Counted from the first letter of the stretch, positions 44,155-54,509 are shown. The stretch is 64,000 nt of DNA from Stenotrophomonas sp. NA06056 (GCF_013364355.1 NZ_CP054931.1:806001-870000); one strand, 5' to 3'. Notes: generated by a model from the letters alone, not told the origin. Numbers and translations are program-made.

Positions 44155-45324
44155 ATGAATTTCCACGAATACCAGTCAAAACAACTGCTTGCCGAGTACG
44201 GCATCCCGGTCCCGGCCGGCAAGGTCGCTGCGACCCCGGACGAAGCTGTTGCCGCTGCCAACTCCCTGGGCCAGGGCCCCTGGATGGTCAAGGCGCAGAT
44301 CCACGCTGGCGGCCGCGGCAAGGCTGGCGGCGTCAAGTTCTGCAAGACCACCGACGACGTGAAGGCCGCTGCGGCCAAGATGCTCGGCACCAAGATGGCC
44401 ACCTACCAGACCGCCGGCGTTGAACTGCCGGTCAACCTGGTGCTGGTGACCACCGCTGGCGAGATCGTCAAGGAACTGTACCTGTCGGTGCTGGTTGATC
44501 GTGGCACCAAGACCATCACCTACATCGCTTCTTCGGAAGGCGGCGTGGAGATCGAGCAGGTCGCCGCTGAAACCCCGGAGCTGATCCATTCGCTGAACGT
44601 CGACTTCGTCGAAGGCGTGCAGGGTTACCACGGTCGTGATTTCGGCTTCAAGCTGGGCCTGACCGCCAAGCAGGCCGGCCAGTTCGCCAACATCATGGTG
44701 AACCTGTACCGCCTGTTCAACGAAAAGGACCTGGCCCTGGTTGAAATCAACCCGCTGGCCATCCTCGACGACGGCAACCTGTACGCGCTGGACGGCAAGT
44801 TCGACAGCGACGACAACGCCGCGTTCCGCCAGAAGGCGCTGGTCGCCATGCGCGACAAGACCCAGGAAGATCCGACCGAAGTGATCGCTTCGGAACTGGA
44901 CATCAACTACGTCACCATGGACGGCAACATCGGCTGCATGGTCAACGGCGCAGGCCTGGCCATGGCCACCATGGACGTCATCAAGCTCAACGGCGGCGAG
45001 CCGGCGAACTTCCTGGACGTGGGCGGCGGTGCCAACAAGCAGCGCGTCATCGAAGCGTTCAAGCTGATCCTGTCCTCGGACAAGGTCGAAGGCATCTTCG
45101 TCAACATCTTCGGCGGCATCGTCCGCTGCGACATGATTGCCGAAGGCATCATCGCCGCTGTGAAGGAAGTGGGCGTCAAGGTTCCGGTCGTGGTGCGTCT
45201 GGAAGGCACCAATGTGGAAGAAGGCAAGCAGCTGCTGCGTGACAGCGGCATGGCCATCATCCCGGCCGACAACATCAACGACGGTGCCAAGAAGGTCGTC
45301 GAAGCTGTCAAGAACGCCGCCTGA
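44155..45324 (+). CDS. sucC: Succinyl-CoA synthetase beta subunit
   Basis: 389-residue ADP-forming beta subunit of the TCA-cycle ligase that converts succinyl-CoA to succinate with ATP formation. The ATP-grasp start [18 protein letters not shown] is diagnostic, with [16 protein letters not shown] (nucleotide binding), [13 protein letters not shown] (Mg binding) and [11 protein letters not shown]. It is followed after 21 bp by sucD. The link to pilR-pilS upstream is a conserved Xanthomonadaceae gene order. Confidence 0.97.
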   Translation: MNFHEYQSKQLLAEYGIPVPAGKVAATPDEAVAAANSLGQGPWMVKAQIHAGGRGKAGGVKFCKTTDDVKAAAAKMLGTKMATYQTAGVELPVNLVLVTTAGEIVKELYLSVLVDRGTKTITYIASSEGGVEIEQVAAETPELIHSLNVDFVEGVQGYHGRDFGFKLGLTAKQAGQFANIMVNLYRLFNEKDLALVEINPLAILDDGNLYALDGKFDSDDNAAFRQKALVAMRDKTQEDPTEVIASELDINYVTMDGNIGCMVNGAGLAMATMDVIKLNGGEPANFLDVGGGANKQRVIEAFKLILSSDKVEGIFVNIFGGIVRCDMIAEGIIAAVKEVGVKVPVVVRLEGTNVEEGKQLLRDSGMAIIPADNINDGAKKVVEAVKNAA

Positions 45325-45345
45325 TCCGACACCGAAGGAAATCCA

Positions 45346-46221
45346 ATGTCAGTTTTGATCAATAAGAACACCAAGGTGATCGTGCAGGGCTTCACCGGCC
45401 AGCAGGGCACCTTCCACGCCACTCAGATGATCGAGTACGGCACCCAGGTTGTTGGCGGCGTGACCCCGGGCAAGGGTGGCACCACCCATATCGACCTGCC
45501 GGTCTTCAACACCGTTGCCGACGCCGTGCAGAGCACCGGCGCCAACGCTTCGGTCATCTACGTGCCGCCGCCGTACGCGGCTGACGCGATCCTGGAAGCC
45601 GCTGCTGCCGGCATCAAGGTCATCGTCTGCATCACCGAAGGCATCCCGGTGCTGGACATGCTGCGCGTCAAGAACGTGCTGACCCGTTCGCATCCGGACA
45701 CCGTGCTGATCGGGCCGAACTGCCCGGGCGTCATCACCCCGGGTGAGTGCAAGATCGGCATCATGCCGGGCCACATCCACAAGCCGGGCAAGATCGGCAT
45801 CGTGTCGCGTTCGGGCACCCTGACCTATGAAGCGGTCAAGCAGACCACCGAAGTCGGCCTGGGCCAGTCCACCTGCATCGGCATCGGTGGTGATCCGATC
45901 AACGGCCTGAACTTCGTCGACTGCCTGAAGCTGTTCAACGAAGACCCGCAGACCGAAGGCATCATCATGGTCGGTGAAATCGGCGGCGACGCTGAAGAAG
46001 CCGGTGCCGAGTACATCAAGAACCACGTGAAGAAGCCGGTCGTCGGTTTCATCGCCGGTGCGTCGGCTCCGGCTGGCAAGCGCATGGGCCACGCTGGTGC
46101 GATCGCATCGGGCGGCAAGGGCACTGCCGAAGGCAAGTTTGCTGCAATGGAAGCTGCTGGCGTCGTCACCGTGCGTTCGCCGGGCGACCTGGGTGCGGCC
46201 ATCGCCAAGCTGGTGAAATAA
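45346..46221 (+). CDS. sucD: Succinyl-CoA synthetase alpha subunit
   Basis: 291-residue alpha subunit carrying the CoA site and the phosphohistidine. CoA-binding Rossmann features are [15 protein letters not shown] and GGVTPGKGG; the active-site His lies in [20 protein letters not shown]. It is co-transcribed with sucC (AAGGAA ribosome site before the ATG). Codon use is highly biased, as expected of an abundant enzyme. Confidence 0.97.
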   Translation: MSVLINKNTKVIVQGFTGQQGTFHATQMIEYGTQVVGGVTPGKGGTTHIDLPVFNTVADAVQSTGANASVIYVPPPYAADAILEAAAAGIKVIVCITEGIPVLDMLRVKNVLTRSHPDTVLIGPNCPGVITPGECKIGIMPGHIHKPGKIGIVSRSGTLTYEAVKQTTEVGLGQSTCIGIGGDPINGLNFVDCLKLFNEDPQTEGIIMVGEIGGDAEEAGAEYIKNHVKKPVVGFIAGASAPAGKRMGHAGAIASGGKGTAEGKFAAMEAAGVVTVRSPGDLGAAIAKLVK

Positions 46222-46248
46222 GATCGACTGCCTCTGGCAGCCGATTCT

Positions 46249-46355
46249 GTAGAGCCGAGCCCACGCTCGGCTTGCTTTGGAAAAGCCGCCCTCGGGCGGC
46301 TTTTCTGCGTCTGGCGGCCGTCTGGTCGGCCCATCCACGCACGGCGTGGATCTAC
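46249..46355. repeat. Two SMAG palindromes flanking the sucCD terminator
   Basis: GTAG unit with stem AGCCGAGC/GCTCGGCT at 46249-46272, and a reverse unit with stem ATCCACGC/GCGTGGAT ending CTAC at 46332-46355. Confidence 0.88.
46281..46304 (+). terminator. Intrinsic terminator of sucCD
   Basis: AAAAGCCGCC-CTC-GGGCGGCTTTT hairpin with T-run, 59 nt after the sucD stop. Confidence 0.9.
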
Positions 46356-46445
46356 TGAGCCGGGGCTGTCCACGCAGTGAGCGCGCCCGGCGCGCGCATG
46401 GCCCGGCGTTACAATGTGGGCATTGCAACCACAGGCTGGATTCCC

Positions 46446-48080
46446 ATGGCTTCGATCCGCATCGCGATGGCGCAGTTCGACTTTCCGGTCGGCGATGTCG
46501 CCGGCAACACCGAGCGCATCATCGAGATGATCGGCCAGGCGCGCGACGAATACGGCGCCGGGCTGGTGATGTTCCCCGAGCTGGCGGTCAGTGGCTATCC
46601 GCCGGAGGACCTGCTGCTGCGCCCGGGCTTCCTGTACGAGTGCGAGCAGGCGATGACCCGCATTGCCGCTGCGTGCCGTGGCATCACCGCCGTGGTCGGT
46701 TGGCCGCAGGCGGCCGGCGCGGTGGTCTACAACGCAGCCAGCGTGCTGCGCGATGGCCTGGTGGAGCAGACCTACCGCAAGCGCGAGCTGCCCAATTACG
46801 CGGTGTTCGACGAGCGCCGCTACTTCGATGTCGACCCGGACGGTGGCAGCTGCGTGTTCGAGGTCGACGGCATTCCCGTTGGCCTGCTGATCTGCGAAGA
46901 CCTGTGGTTCGCCGAGCCGCTGGCCGATACGGTGCGTGCCGGTGCGCAGCTGGTGGTGGTGCCCAACGCTTCGCCGTACGAACGCGGCAAGCATGCCCAG
47001 CGCGATGCGGTGCTGGCGGCACGTACCCGCGAAAGCGGCGCGGCCATTGCCTATCTCAATGTGGTCGGTGGCCAGGATGCACTGGTGTTCGATGGTGCAT
47101 CGGTGGTGGCCGATGGTGATGGCACGGTGCATCCGGCGGCGGCGGCTTTCGTCGACCAGTGGCTGGTGGTGGAGTACGACGGCGCGACGCGCCGCTTCAT
47201 GCCGCACGTGTGGATGGACGACGGCGACGAGAGCATGGATGCGCTGGCCTGGCGCGCGGTGACCCGCGGCATCCAGGACTACTGCAGCAAGAACGGCTTC
47301 AGGAAGGTGTGGCTGGGGCTGTCCGGCGGCATCGACTCGGCGATCGTGCTGGCGATGGCCGTTGATGCGCTGGGTGCTGAAAACGTCACCGCAGTGCGGT
47401 TGCCGTCGCGCTATACCGCAGGCCTGTCCAACGACCTGGCCGCCGAGCAATGCCAGGCGCTGGGCGTGAAGCTGGAGGCGGTGTCGATCGAGCCGGCGTT
47501 CAAGGGGCTGATGGAATCGCTGGCACCGATGTTCGAAGGCACTGCGCCGGACGTGACCGAGGAGAACCTGCAGTCGCGCAGCCGTGGCGTGATCCTGATG
47601 GCGCTCGCCAACAAGTTCGGTGGCCTGTTGCTGACGACAGGCAACAAGAGCGAGTACTCAGTCGGTTACGCCACGATCTACGGCGACATGTGCGGTGGCT
47701 ATGCGCCGTTGAAGGACCTGTACAAGACCGAGGTGTTCGGCCTGTCCAAGTGGCGCAACACCGTGGGCGGTGCGCCGGTGATCCCGCCGGCGGTGATCAG
47801 CCGACCGCCGTCGGCCGAGCTGCGTGAGAACCAGCTGGACCAGGACTCGCTGCCGGCCTATGACGTGCTGGACGGCATCCTGTACCGCTACATCGACCAG
47901 GAGCAGTCGCGCACGGAGATCGTTGCGGCCGGTTACGACGCGGCGGTGGTCGACCGTGTGCTGCGTCTGGTGCGCATCAGCGAGTGGAAGCGCCACCAGG
48001 CCGCGCCCGGGCCGAAGGTGTCGCGTCGCGCGTTCGGGCGTGAGCGCCGGTACCCGATCAGCAACGGCTTCAAGGGCTGA
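46446..48080 (+). CDS. nadE: Glutamine-dependent NAD+ synthetase
   Basis: 544-residue two-domain enzyme making NAD from nicotinate adenine dinucleotide. The N-terminal nitrilase-type glutaminase (about 1-250) shows its Glu in FPELAVSGYPPEDL, Lys in YRKRELPNYAVF and Cys in GLLICEDLWF. The C-terminal synthetase has the P-loop LSGGIDSAIVLAMAV, TGNKSEYSVGYATIYGDM and KTEVFGLSKW. Ammonia is passed between domains. The ATG at 46446 gives the family start MASIRIAMAQFDF. Confidence 0.95.
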   Translation: MASIRIAMAQFDFPVGDVAGNTERIIEMIGQARDEYGAGLVMFPELAVSGYPPEDLLLRPGFLYECEQAMTRIAAACRGITAVVGWPQAAGAVVYNAASVLRDGLVEQTYRKRELPNYAVFDERRYFDVDPDGGSCVFEVDGIPVGLLICEDLWFAEPLADTVRAGAQLVVVPNASPYERGKHAQRDAVLAARTRESGAAIAYLNVVGGQDALVFDGASVVADGDGTVHPAAAAFVDQWLVVEYDGATRRFMPHVWMDDGDESMDALAWRAVTRGIQDYCSKNGFRKVWLGLSGGIDSAIVLAMAVDALGAENVTAVRLPSRYTAGLSNDLAAEQCQALGVKLEAVSIEPAFKGLMESLAPMFEGTAPDVTEENLQSRSRGVILMALANKFGGLLLTTGNKSEYSVGYATIYGDMCGGYAPLKDLYKTEVFGLSKWRNTVGGAPVIPPAVISRPPSAELRENQLDQDSLPAYDVLDGILYRYIDQEQSRTEIVAAGYDAAVVDRVLRLVRISEWKRHQAAPGPKVSRRAFGRERRYPISNGFKG

Positions 48081-48089
48081 GGCGGGGCG

Positions 48090-48182
48090 CCGGGCATGGC
48101 CCGGCGCTACCAGACGACAGGGAGTGCCGGCCGTTGGCCGGCAACCCGATGCACCGTGCATCCACGCATGACGTGGATCTAC
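48090..48182. repeat. SMAG-type palindromes after nadE
   Basis: A CCGGGC-ATG-GCCCGG unit ending CTAC (48090-48111), a GCCGGCC-type palindrome near 48127-48143, and a reverse ATCCACGC-type unit ending CTAC (48159-48182), between converging nadE and bamD. Confidence 0.85.
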
Positions 48183-48186
48183 CTGA

Positions 48187-48212
48187 CAAAAAAAGGCCCC
48201 TTGCGGGGCCTC
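48187..48212 (-). terminator. Intrinsic terminator of bamD
   Basis: On the minus strand GAGGCCCC-GCAA-GGGGCC is followed by TTTTTTT, right after the bamD stop. Confidence 0.9.
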
Positions 48213-48215
48213 TTC

Positions 48216-49100
48216 TTACTTCTTTTCCAGTCGCGCGTTGCGCTGGCCGGTGGCGGCGGACTTCTCGCCGGCAAACGGGTTCAGCTTGCGGATCATCCAC
48301 GGGTACTTCGGCCACTTGCCTTCCAGCCACGGGTGGTCCGGCTGGTTCAGCTGCAGGACGCGGCGGGCGTCGTCGGCCAGGGTCTTGTTGCCCAGGTGGG
48401 TGTAGGAGTCGGCCAGCACCGCCACCGCGTCGTTCTGGAACGCGCTCTGCGGGTAGGTTTCCAGCAGGTAGTTGGCGCGTCCAGCGGCCGAGACCCAGGC
48501 GCCACGGCGCATGTAGTACAGGGCGTTGTCGAGCTCGTGCTGGGCGAACAGGTCACGCAGCACCAGCATCCGCTGGCGCGCATCGGCGGCATAGCGGCTG
48601 TTGGGGTAGCGGTCGACCACGATGTTGAAGTCCGAATACGCCTGGTGCGGCGTGGACAGATCGCGGCGGCTTGCATCCAGCGACCATACGCGACGCAGGA
48701 AAACCGTACTGCGGTTGGAGTTGGCCAGGCCGCGCAGGTAGTACAGGTACGCAACGTTGCGGTGGGTCGGGTAGGTGCGGATGAAGCGGTCGATGCTGGA
48801 CACCGCGTCATCGTGCTTGCCGGCCTTGTACTGGGCATAGGCCGACTCGATCATCGCCTGCTCGGTGTACGGGCCGTAGGGATACTGTGCCACCAGGCGG
48901 CGGAAGCTGGCTTCAGCGCCGCTCCAGTTGCCGCCTTGCATCAGCTTGTGGCTCTTTTCGTAGAGCTGTTCGACCGGGGTGCCTTCATCGGGGCGATCGC
49001 CCTTGGTGCCGCGGTTGCAGCCGGTGGCGACGATGACCAGCACCAGCAGAAGGGCGGTGAGGCGGACGGGCGCGGAGAGCAGGACGGAGCGTCGGATCAT
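48216..49100 (-). CDS. bamD: Outer membrane assembly lipoprotein BamD
   Basis: 294-residue lipoprotein of the BAM complex, which inserts beta-barrel proteins into the outer membrane. The lipobox VATGC gives lipidated Cys28. The mature part is built of TPR helices: PVEQLYEKSHKLMQGG, AEASFRRLVAQYPYGPY, YAQYKAGKHDDAVSSIDRF and others, typical of BamD/ComL. The ATG at 49100 is the start of the signal peptide; the upstream frame extension overlaps the divergent rluD promoter region. It is divergent from rluD, as in most gammaproteobacteria. Confidence 0.95.
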   Translation of the reverse strand: MIRRSVLLSAPVRLTALLLVLVIVATGCNRGTKGDRPDEGTPVEQLYEKSHKLMQGGNWSGAEASFRRLVAQYPYGPYTEQAMIESAYAQYKAGKHDDAVSSIDRFIRTYPTHRNVAYLYYLRGLANSNRSTVFLRRVWSLDASRRDLSTPHQAYSDFNIVVDRYPNSRYAADARQRMLVLRDLFAQHELDNALYYMRRGAWVSAAGRANYLLETYPQSAFQNDAVAVLADSYTHLGNKTLADDARRVLQLNQPDHPWLEGKWPKYPWMIRKLNPFAGEKSAATGQRNARLEKK

Positions 49101-49213
49101 GGGGTCAATGCGGGACGCGGCTGGAATACGAAGGGTCGATGATAGCCTAGTGTCCTGTCCAGCGACTGAAACCGGCTCGCCGGGACCCCAAAATTTCAAA
49201 GATGCCCCCTGCC

Positions 49214-50203
49214 ATGTCTGAACAACCCTCCGAATCGGCCCGCCAGGCCATTGTCCCCGACACCTCCGCCGGCCGTCGTTTCGACGCGGTCGTGGCCGAG
49301 CTGTTCCCCGAATACTCCCGCTCCCGCCTGACAGAGTGGATCAAGACCGGCGACGTCCTGCTGGACGGCGTACAGGCGCGCCCGCGCGAGGCACTGCGTG
49401 GCGGCGAGGTGGTCACCCTGCAGGTGATGCTGGAAACCCAGACCACCGCCGAGCCGGAAGACATCCCGTTGGACGTGCTGTTCGAGGACGAGCACCTGCT
49501 GGTGATCAACAAGCCGGTCGGTCTGGTGGTCCACCCCGGTGCCGGCAACCACAGCGGTACCCTGGTCAACGCGCTGCTGTACCGCGACCCGTCGGTGGCG
49601 GTGCTGCCGCGCGCGGGCATCGTGCATCGCCTGGACAAGGACACCAGCGGGGTGATGGTCGTGGCCCGCACGCTGGAAGCGCAGACCGCGCTGGTCGAGC
49701 AGCTGGCTGCCCGTGACGTGCACCGCCAGTACCTGGCTGTGGTGATGGGCGCGCTGGTGGCCGGTGGTACGGCAGATGCGCCGATCGACCGTCACCCACG
49801 CGACCGCCTGAAGATGGGCGTTCGCGAGGATGGCAAGGAAGCGGTGACCCATTACCGCCTGCGCGAGCGCTTCCGTGCGCATACCGCGCTGGAATGCCGC
49901 CTGGAAACCGGGCGTACCCACCAGATCCGCGTGCACATGGCGCACCTGCGTCATCCGATCGTGGGCGATCAGCTGTACGGCGGCGCGTTGAAGCTGCCCA
50001 AGGGTGCCAGCGACGAGCTGGTGGCCGCGCTGCGCGGCTTCAAGCGCCAGGCCCTGCATGCCGAGACCCTGGAATTTGTGCACCCGATCAGCGGGGAGCC
50101 GGTGCGCAACACCGCGCCGGCGCCGGCCGACATGCTGCACCTGATGAAGGTACTGCGTGAAGACAGCGCGGCCTTCGCTGAACGCGAGCGGGACCGCTGG
50201 TAA
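49214..50203 (+). CDS. rluD: 23S rRNA pseudouridine synthase RluD
   Basis: 329-residue RluA-family synthase modifying U1911, U1915 and U1917 of 23S rRNA. An N-terminal S4 domain ([18 protein letters not shown]) precedes the catalytic domain with Asp in [15 protein letters not shown], plus [14 protein letters not shown] and [21 protein letters not shown] 49214 is preferred; ATG 49202 is an alternative that adds four residues. Its stop overlaps the next start by one base (TAATG), so pgeF is coupled. Opposite to bamD. Confidence 0.93.
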   Translation: MSEQPSESARQAIVPDTSAGRRFDAVVAELFPEYSRSRLTEWIKTGDVLLDGVQARPREALRGGEVVTLQVMLETQTTAEPEDIPLDVLFEDEHLLVINKPVGLVVHPGAGNHSGTLVNALLYRDPSVAVLPRAGIVHRLDKDTSGVMVVARTLEAQTALVEQLAARDVHRQYLAVVMGALVAGGTADAPIDRHPRDRLKMGVREDGKEAVTHYRLRERFRAHTALECRLETGRTHQIRVHMAHLRHPIVGDQLYGGALKLPKGASDELVAALRGFKRQALHAETLEFVHPISGEPVRNTAPAPADMLHLMKVLREDSAAFAERERDRW

Positions 50204-50970
50204 TGAATACTCCGCTGCCGTTGCTGCAGGCCGATTGGCCGGCGCCCCCGGGCGTGCATGCGTTGACCACGCGCCGGCACGGCGCGGGCGTCTCGCCAGC
50301 GCCGTTCGCCCAGTTCAACCTGGGCAACCGGCATGCGGCCGATGGCGACACGCCGGCCAACGTCGAGCACAACCGGCAGGTGCTGCAGCAGGGGCTGGCA
50401 CTGCCATCGGCGCCGCATTGGCTGCGCCAGGTGCACAGCAGCACCGTGCTGCGTTTCGCTGCGCCGCCGGTGGAAGGAGCCAGTGAACCGGTAGCCGATG
50501 CCGCAGTGACCTCGGTACCCGGCGTGGTGCTGGCGATCCTCACCGCGGATTGCCTGCCGGTGGTGTTCACCGCCGTCGACGGCAGCGAGGTGGGCGCTGC
50601 CCATGCCGGTTGGCGTGGCCTGGCCGACGGCATGCTGGAGGCCACTGTGGCCGCCATGCAGACGCCACCGGCACAGCTGCGCGCATGGCTGGGCCCGGCA
50701 GCGGGACCGGCCGACTACGAGATCGGCGAAGAGGTGTACCACGCCTTCGTCGGCCACGACGCGGCCGCTGCGGCGGCCTTCGTGGCCACCCGGCCAGGCC
50801 ACTGGAAGGTGGACCTGTTCGCGCTGGCGCGACAGCGCCTGCAGGCTGCAGGCATGGACCTGGGCAGCATCCATGGTGGAACGGTGTCGACGATGGCGGA
50901 TGCAGATCTGTATTCGCACCGTCGCGATCGCCGTACCGGTCGGATGGCGACGCTGGTGTGGATGGACTGA
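50203..50970 (+). CDS. pgeF: Peptidoglycan editing factor PgeF (YfiH, laccase-domain)
   Basis: 255-residue Cu-oxidase_4/DUF152 protein. Family members hydrolyse or phosphorylate purine nucleosides, and E. coli YfiH helps exclude L-serine from the peptidoglycan stem peptide. The zinc site is visible as His in WLRQVHSSTVL, Cys in ILTADCLPVVFT and His in GAAHAGWRGLADGM. It starts on the last base of the rluD stop and ends overlapping the next gene by one base, so the three genes form a tight operon. rluD-pgeF linkage is widely conserved. Confidence 0.9.
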   Translation: MNTPLPLLQADWPAPPGVHALTTRRHGAGVSPAPFAQFNLGNRHAADGDTPANVEHNRQVLQQGLALPSAPHWLRQVHSSTVLRFAAPPVEGASEPVADAAVTSVPGVVLAILTADCLPVVFTAVDGSEVGAAHAGWRGLADGMLEATVAAMQTPPAQLRAWLGPAAGPADYEIGEEVYHAFVGHDAAAAAAFVATRPGHWKVDLFALARQRLQAAGMDLGSIHGGTVSTMADADLYSHRRDRRTGRMATLVWMD

Positions 50971-51395
50971 TGCGGGGTGATCACGCTGCGGGGGCAGAAC
51001 CTGGCGGCGTGATCGTCTTCGACGGCGTCTGCGCGTTGTGCAGCCGCTGGGTGCGTTTCCTGCTGCGCTTCGACCGGCGGGAGCGCTTTCGCTTCGCGGC
51101 CATGCAGGGCGCGCAGGGCAGCGCGCTGTTGCGGGCACACGGGCTGGATGCACATGACCCGACCTCGTTCCTGCTGCTGGACGCACAAGGGGCGTGGACC
51201 GATACCGATGCGATCCTGCGCGTGCTGACAGGCCTGGGCGGTGGCTGGCGTCTGGCGGCCGTGCTGCGCGTGCTGCCACGGCGCTGGCGCGATGGTGCGT
51301 ACCGGGTATTGGCGCGCAACCGATACCGTTGGTTCGGGCGCCACGTTGCATGCCATCTACCCGATCCGCAGCAGGCGGCACGGTTCCTGGACTGA
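50970..51395 (+). CDS. DUF393 / DCC-family thiol-disulfide oxidoreductase-like protein
   Basis: 141-residue protein with the DCC signature DGVCALCSRWVRFLLRFD near residues 19-36, containing a CxxC-type pair in VCALC. The middle has SFLLLDAQGAWTDTDAILRVL, as in the family, and the C-terminus is arginine/tryptophan-rich (PRRWRDGAYRVLARNRYRWFG). The fold is thioredoxin-like; the redox partner and role are unknown. Its ATG overlaps the pgeF stop (TGATG), which makes co-expression with rluD and pgeF nearly certain. Confidence 0.87.
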   Translation: MRGDHAAGAEPGGVIVFDGVCALCSRWVRFLLRFDRRERFRFAAMQGAQGSALLRAHGLDAHDPTSFLLLDAQGAWTDTDAILRVLTGLGGGWRLAAVLRVLPRRWRDGAYRVLARNRYRWFGRHVACHLPDPQQAARFLD

Positions 51396-51448
51396 CCGGC
51401 GCTGGGCGCGACTTGCTGCTACCGCCTGTGCTGGCACGGGGCGCGGCG

Positions 51449-52750
51449 TTACTGCAGCGTCCTGTAGGTAACGCGCCGATTGCGGGCGCGCCCCTCTTCG
51501 CTGCGGTTGTCGGCCACGGGATGATCGTGACCATAGCCCGCTGGTACCAGCACGTCGGCAGCAACACCGTGCTCCTGCAGTGCCTGGGCGAGTGCGTCCG
51601 CACGTAGCTGGCTGAGCTGCCGGTTGCCCTCGGTGCTGCCCGCGCTGTCGGTGTGTGCGGCCACTTCCACCCGTGACCCGGCTGGCACGCCGCGCAGTGC
51701 AGCGGCTACCGCGGTCAGGGTCTGCCGGGAGTCACCGGTCAGTTCGGTGGAACCGGGCTGGAACTTCAGGGTGGTCAGGTTCAGCGCGTTGATGCGCTGC
51801 GCTGCGTCGGCGTCTGCCGGCAACTGCGCCAGTGCAGCCAGCCCCGGGCCCCACAGGCCACTCATTTCCAAGGCGGAGAAGTCCTGGCGCAGTTGCCTTG
51901 AAATGGCCAGCCGCTGTGCGTCGCCCATGCCCGAGGTGTCGATCCGCAGCTGCGGCCCCTCGAATGCCAGCTGCAGGCCATCACCGCGCAGTACGGGCAG
52001 ATCGTCGATCAGGCGGTCCAGCCAAGGAGCGGGACGCGCACGTGGGTCCAGACTGATGCTGCCGTGCAGATTCTGCCGACCATGCACGGCCGACAGTGCA
52101 TTCCAGACGCGGCGACGGTCTGTTTCGCGGGGCAGGTTGCCCTCTACCTGCATCTGCGTGCCCTGCTGATGCAGCGACAGCCGTGCGTCGTGTTCGCGTG
52201 GAATCTCCTGCGCCGTCCACAGCGGCGTGCGCGCCTTCAGCTGGAGCCAGGCGGTGACAGCCAGCACCGCCACCACGGCCAGCGTCCACAGCAGGCTGCG
52301 CAGTGCCATGCCATACATGGCGCGGGAGGCGGCTCCGCCAGTGATGAGCGGGCGTGGCGTGGCGAGGCGGGCGCGCCGGGTCGGGGGTGTCGAGGGATCC
52401 AGACCGGTCGGCGAGGACAACAGGCCAACCACACCGGGCAGCAGATGGCAGGCCACCACTCGGAATGCGCCAGGGGACATGCCGCTGCGGTGCGCGATCA
52501 TCGCCAGAGTGTGGGCACCGAGCGCTCGTTCCAGTTCACTGGCGACGATCGGCAACGCCAGCCGCGTGGGATGACGCCAGGAGTGGAAGCGGGCGCCCAG
52601 GCCCACCTGCTCGAACTGCTGCTGCAGACCGTCCAGCCCCTGTGGGTGCGAGTCGACCCACGCGGTGATCACCCTGACCACCCAGCGGGCGCGGTGGCCC
52701 AGTTCGAAGCGAATTGCGGCGTCTTCGATGAAACGGTTGTAAGCAGACAT
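51449..52750 (-). CDS. Fusion of YidB-like (DUF937) and OmpA-like domains
   Basis: 433-residue inner-membrane protein. Residues about 35-118 resemble the YidB/DUF937 family (LQQQFEQVGLGARFHSW, ELERALGAH, FRVVACHLLPGVVGLL) and have no signal peptide, so they are probably cytoplasmic. One membrane helix follows at about 149-171 (LLWTLAVVAVLAVTAWLQL). The periplasmic part ends with an OmpA/MotB peptidoglycan-binding domain from about 315 (TLKFQPGSTEL, AHTDSAGSTEGNRQLS, EEGRARNRRVTY with the conserved Arg). The ATG at 52750 has a GGGGA site. Function unknown; it could tether a cytoplasmic assembly to the cell wall (inference). Confidence 0.82.
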   Translation of the reverse strand: MSAYNRFIEDAAIRFELGHRARWVVRVITAWVDSHPQGLDGLQQQFEQVGLGARFHSWRHPTRLALPIVASELERALGAHTLAMIAHRSGMSPGAFRVVACHLLPGVVGLLSSPTGLDPSTPPTRRARLATPRPLITGGAASRAMYGMALRSLLWTLAVVAVLAVTAWLQLKARTPLWTAQEIPREHDARLSLHQQGTQMQVEGNLPRETDRRRVWNALSAVHGRQNLHGSISLDPRARPAPWLDRLIDDLPVLRGDGLQLAFEGPQLRIDTSGMGDAQRLAISRQLRQDFSALEMSGLWGPGLAALAQLPADADAAQRINALNLTTLKFQPGSTELTGDSRQTLTAVAAALRGVPAGSRVEVAAHTDSAGSTEGNRQLSQLRADALAQALQEHGVAADVLVPAGYGHDHPVADNRSEEGRARNRRVTYRTLQ

Positions 52751-53092
52751 GCGGTGAATCCCCAGGAGTTGATGAGCACGCCACTTCGCGGACAGCGCCG
52801 TGGCGGAGCGCGATGGCTCTGGGGGCGTCACTCTGGGCAGTGCGCGTCAACGCCAAATGAAATAAGTGGGCCCAGCGCGGTTTCGTTTGCAGCCGCACGC
52901 GATGGCGCGGCACAAGCCGAAGACGCAAGGCCTTGTGCGAAGGTGGGTTTACAGCCGCGCCGTGCTGATTGCGACATCTCTTGGCGAGGGTTGCGCGCTC
53001 GGGGAAAAGGTTTCAATCGGAAACGATTTAGGGCTGAAAGCGACAATCCGTACACATGCGAAAACCGTTTGAACCGTGTCCACAACGAAGAA
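52751..53092. other. Intergenic gap, no recognised gene
   Basis: About 340 bp between the divergent start of the YidB-OmpA gene and the otsA terminator. AT-richer around 53010-53070 (AAAAGGTTTCAATCGGAAACG has a GTTTC...GAAAC inverted repeat). No convincing ORF, RNA gene or SMAG palindrome. Confidence 0.45.
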
Positions 53093-53112
53093 GCGCCGGG
53101 CAGGACCGGCGC
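53093..53112 (-). terminator. Hairpin after otsA
   Basis: GCGCCGG/CCGGCGC stem with 6-nt loop; on the minus strand it is followed by TTCTTCGTTG. It ends the trehalose operon. Confidence 0.65.
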
Positions 53113-53144
53113 TGTGAGGGCAGCGATAGCGATGCAAGAGGGGA

Positions 53145-54509
53145 TCAGCCCTCCAACGCCTCCAGGTAGCTACGCCGCCAGTGGTTGATGTCGTACGTGC
53201 GCAGATGTTCCATCATGGCCTGCCAGCGCTCCTTGCGCCTGCGCAGAGACATCGTGGCGGCGGTGGCGATGGCATCGGCCACACCGTCCAGGTCGTGCGG
53301 ATTGACCAGCAGCGCCTGCTTCAGTTCATCGGCCGCGCCGGCCAGCAGGGACAGCACCAGTACACCGGGATCTTCCGGGTCCTGCGAGGCGACGTACTCC
53401 TTGGCCACCAGGTTCATGCCATCGCGCAACGGGGTGACCAGGCCGACAGCGGCGGCGCGGTAGAAGCCGGTCAGGGTGGCGTGGGTGAAGTTCTGGTTGA
53501 CGTAGCGCAGCGGAGTCCAATCGGGTTCGGCGTGGCCACCATTGATGTGGCCGGCGATCTGCTCCAGCTGGCTGCGCAGTTGCCGGTACTCGGTGACATC
53601 GCCGCGCGAGACCGGGGCGATCTGCAGGTAGGTGAGCGACCCGCGCTGGTCGGGATGGCGCTGCAGGTAGCGTTCGAAGCCGAGGAAGCGCTCGGGCAGG
53701 CCCTTGGAATAGTCCAGGCGATCCACGCCGATGGCGAGCTGGCGGTCACGCAGGCTGCTGCGCAGGTTCTTCACGGCGGCCTTGCTGGCGGCGGTGCTGG
53801 CCTGGCGCGCGATCAGTTCGGTGTCGATGCCGATCGGGAACGCCGCGGCACGGAAGTGGCGTCCGCCGGGCGCTTCGAGGTTGCCGTTGTCGAGTACGCG
53901 GCCACCGCCGAACAGCCGTAGATAGGTCTGGAAGCGATCGGCATCGCGCTGGGTCTGGAAGCCGACCAGGTCATAGGCGTACAGCGCGGAGAACAGCCGC
54001 AGATGGTCGGGCATGGCCTGCAGCAGATCAGCCGAGGGCATCGGGATGTGCAGGAAGAAGCCAATGCGGCAGCCGATGCCGCGCTCGCGCAGCATCGCGC
54101 CGAGCGGAATCAGGTGGTAGTCGTGGATCCAGACGATGTCGTCTTCGCGCAGCAGCGGCGCCAGCTTGTCGGCGAACAGGGCGTTGACCCTGTGGTAGGT
54201 CTCGCGCGTACCACGGTCGTAGTCGACCAGGTCCAGGCGGAAGTGCAGCAGGGGCCACAAGGTGCGATTGGCGAAGCCGTTGTAGTAGCCGTCCACATCA
54301 CGCTTGGCCAGGTCCATGGTGACGTACTGGATATCGCCGTCGCGCTGTTCGTGCAGCGTGCCACTGGTCTCGCGCACGCTCTTGCCACTCCAGCCGAACC
54401 ACAGCCCGCCGCGTTCCTTCAGTGCCGCCAGCAGGCCCACCGCGAGGCCACCGGCGCGGTTCTCACCGGGGACGGCAACGCGGTTGGAAACGATGACAAG
54501 ACGGCTCAC
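53145..54509 (-). CDS. otsA: Trehalose-6-phosphate synthase
   Basis: 454-residue GT20 glycosyltransferase that joins UDP-glucose and glucose 6-phosphate to trehalose 6-phosphate, for osmotic and desiccation protection. Diagnostic segments are [20 protein letters not shown] (N-terminal loop), [32 protein letters not shown] and [16 protein letters not shown]. Length is typical. It is the last gene of otsB-GH15-otsA; its ATG overlaps the GH15 stop by 4 bp. Confidence 0.95.
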   Translation of the reverse strand: MSRLVIVSNRVAVPGENRAGGLAVGLLAALKERGGLWFGWSGKSVRETSGTLHEQRDGDIQYVTMDLAKRDVDGYYNGFANRTLWPLLHFRLDLVDYDRGTRETYHRVNALFADKLAPLLREDDIVWIHDYHLIPLGAMLRERGIGCRIGFFLHIPMPSADLLQAMPDHLRLFSALYAYDLVGFQTQRDADRFQTYLRLFGGGRVLDNGNLEAPGGRHFRAAAFPIGIDTELIARQASTAASKAAVKNLRSSLRDRQLAIGVDRLDYSKGLPERFLGFERYLQRHPDQRGSLTYLQIAPVSRGDVTEYRQLRSQLEQIAGHINGGHAEPDWTPLRYVNQNFTHATLTGFYRAAAVGLVTPLRDGMNLVAKEYVASQDPEDPGVLVLSLLAGAADELKQALLVNPHDLDGVADAIATAATMSLRRRKERWQAMMEHLRTYDINHWRRSYLEALEG

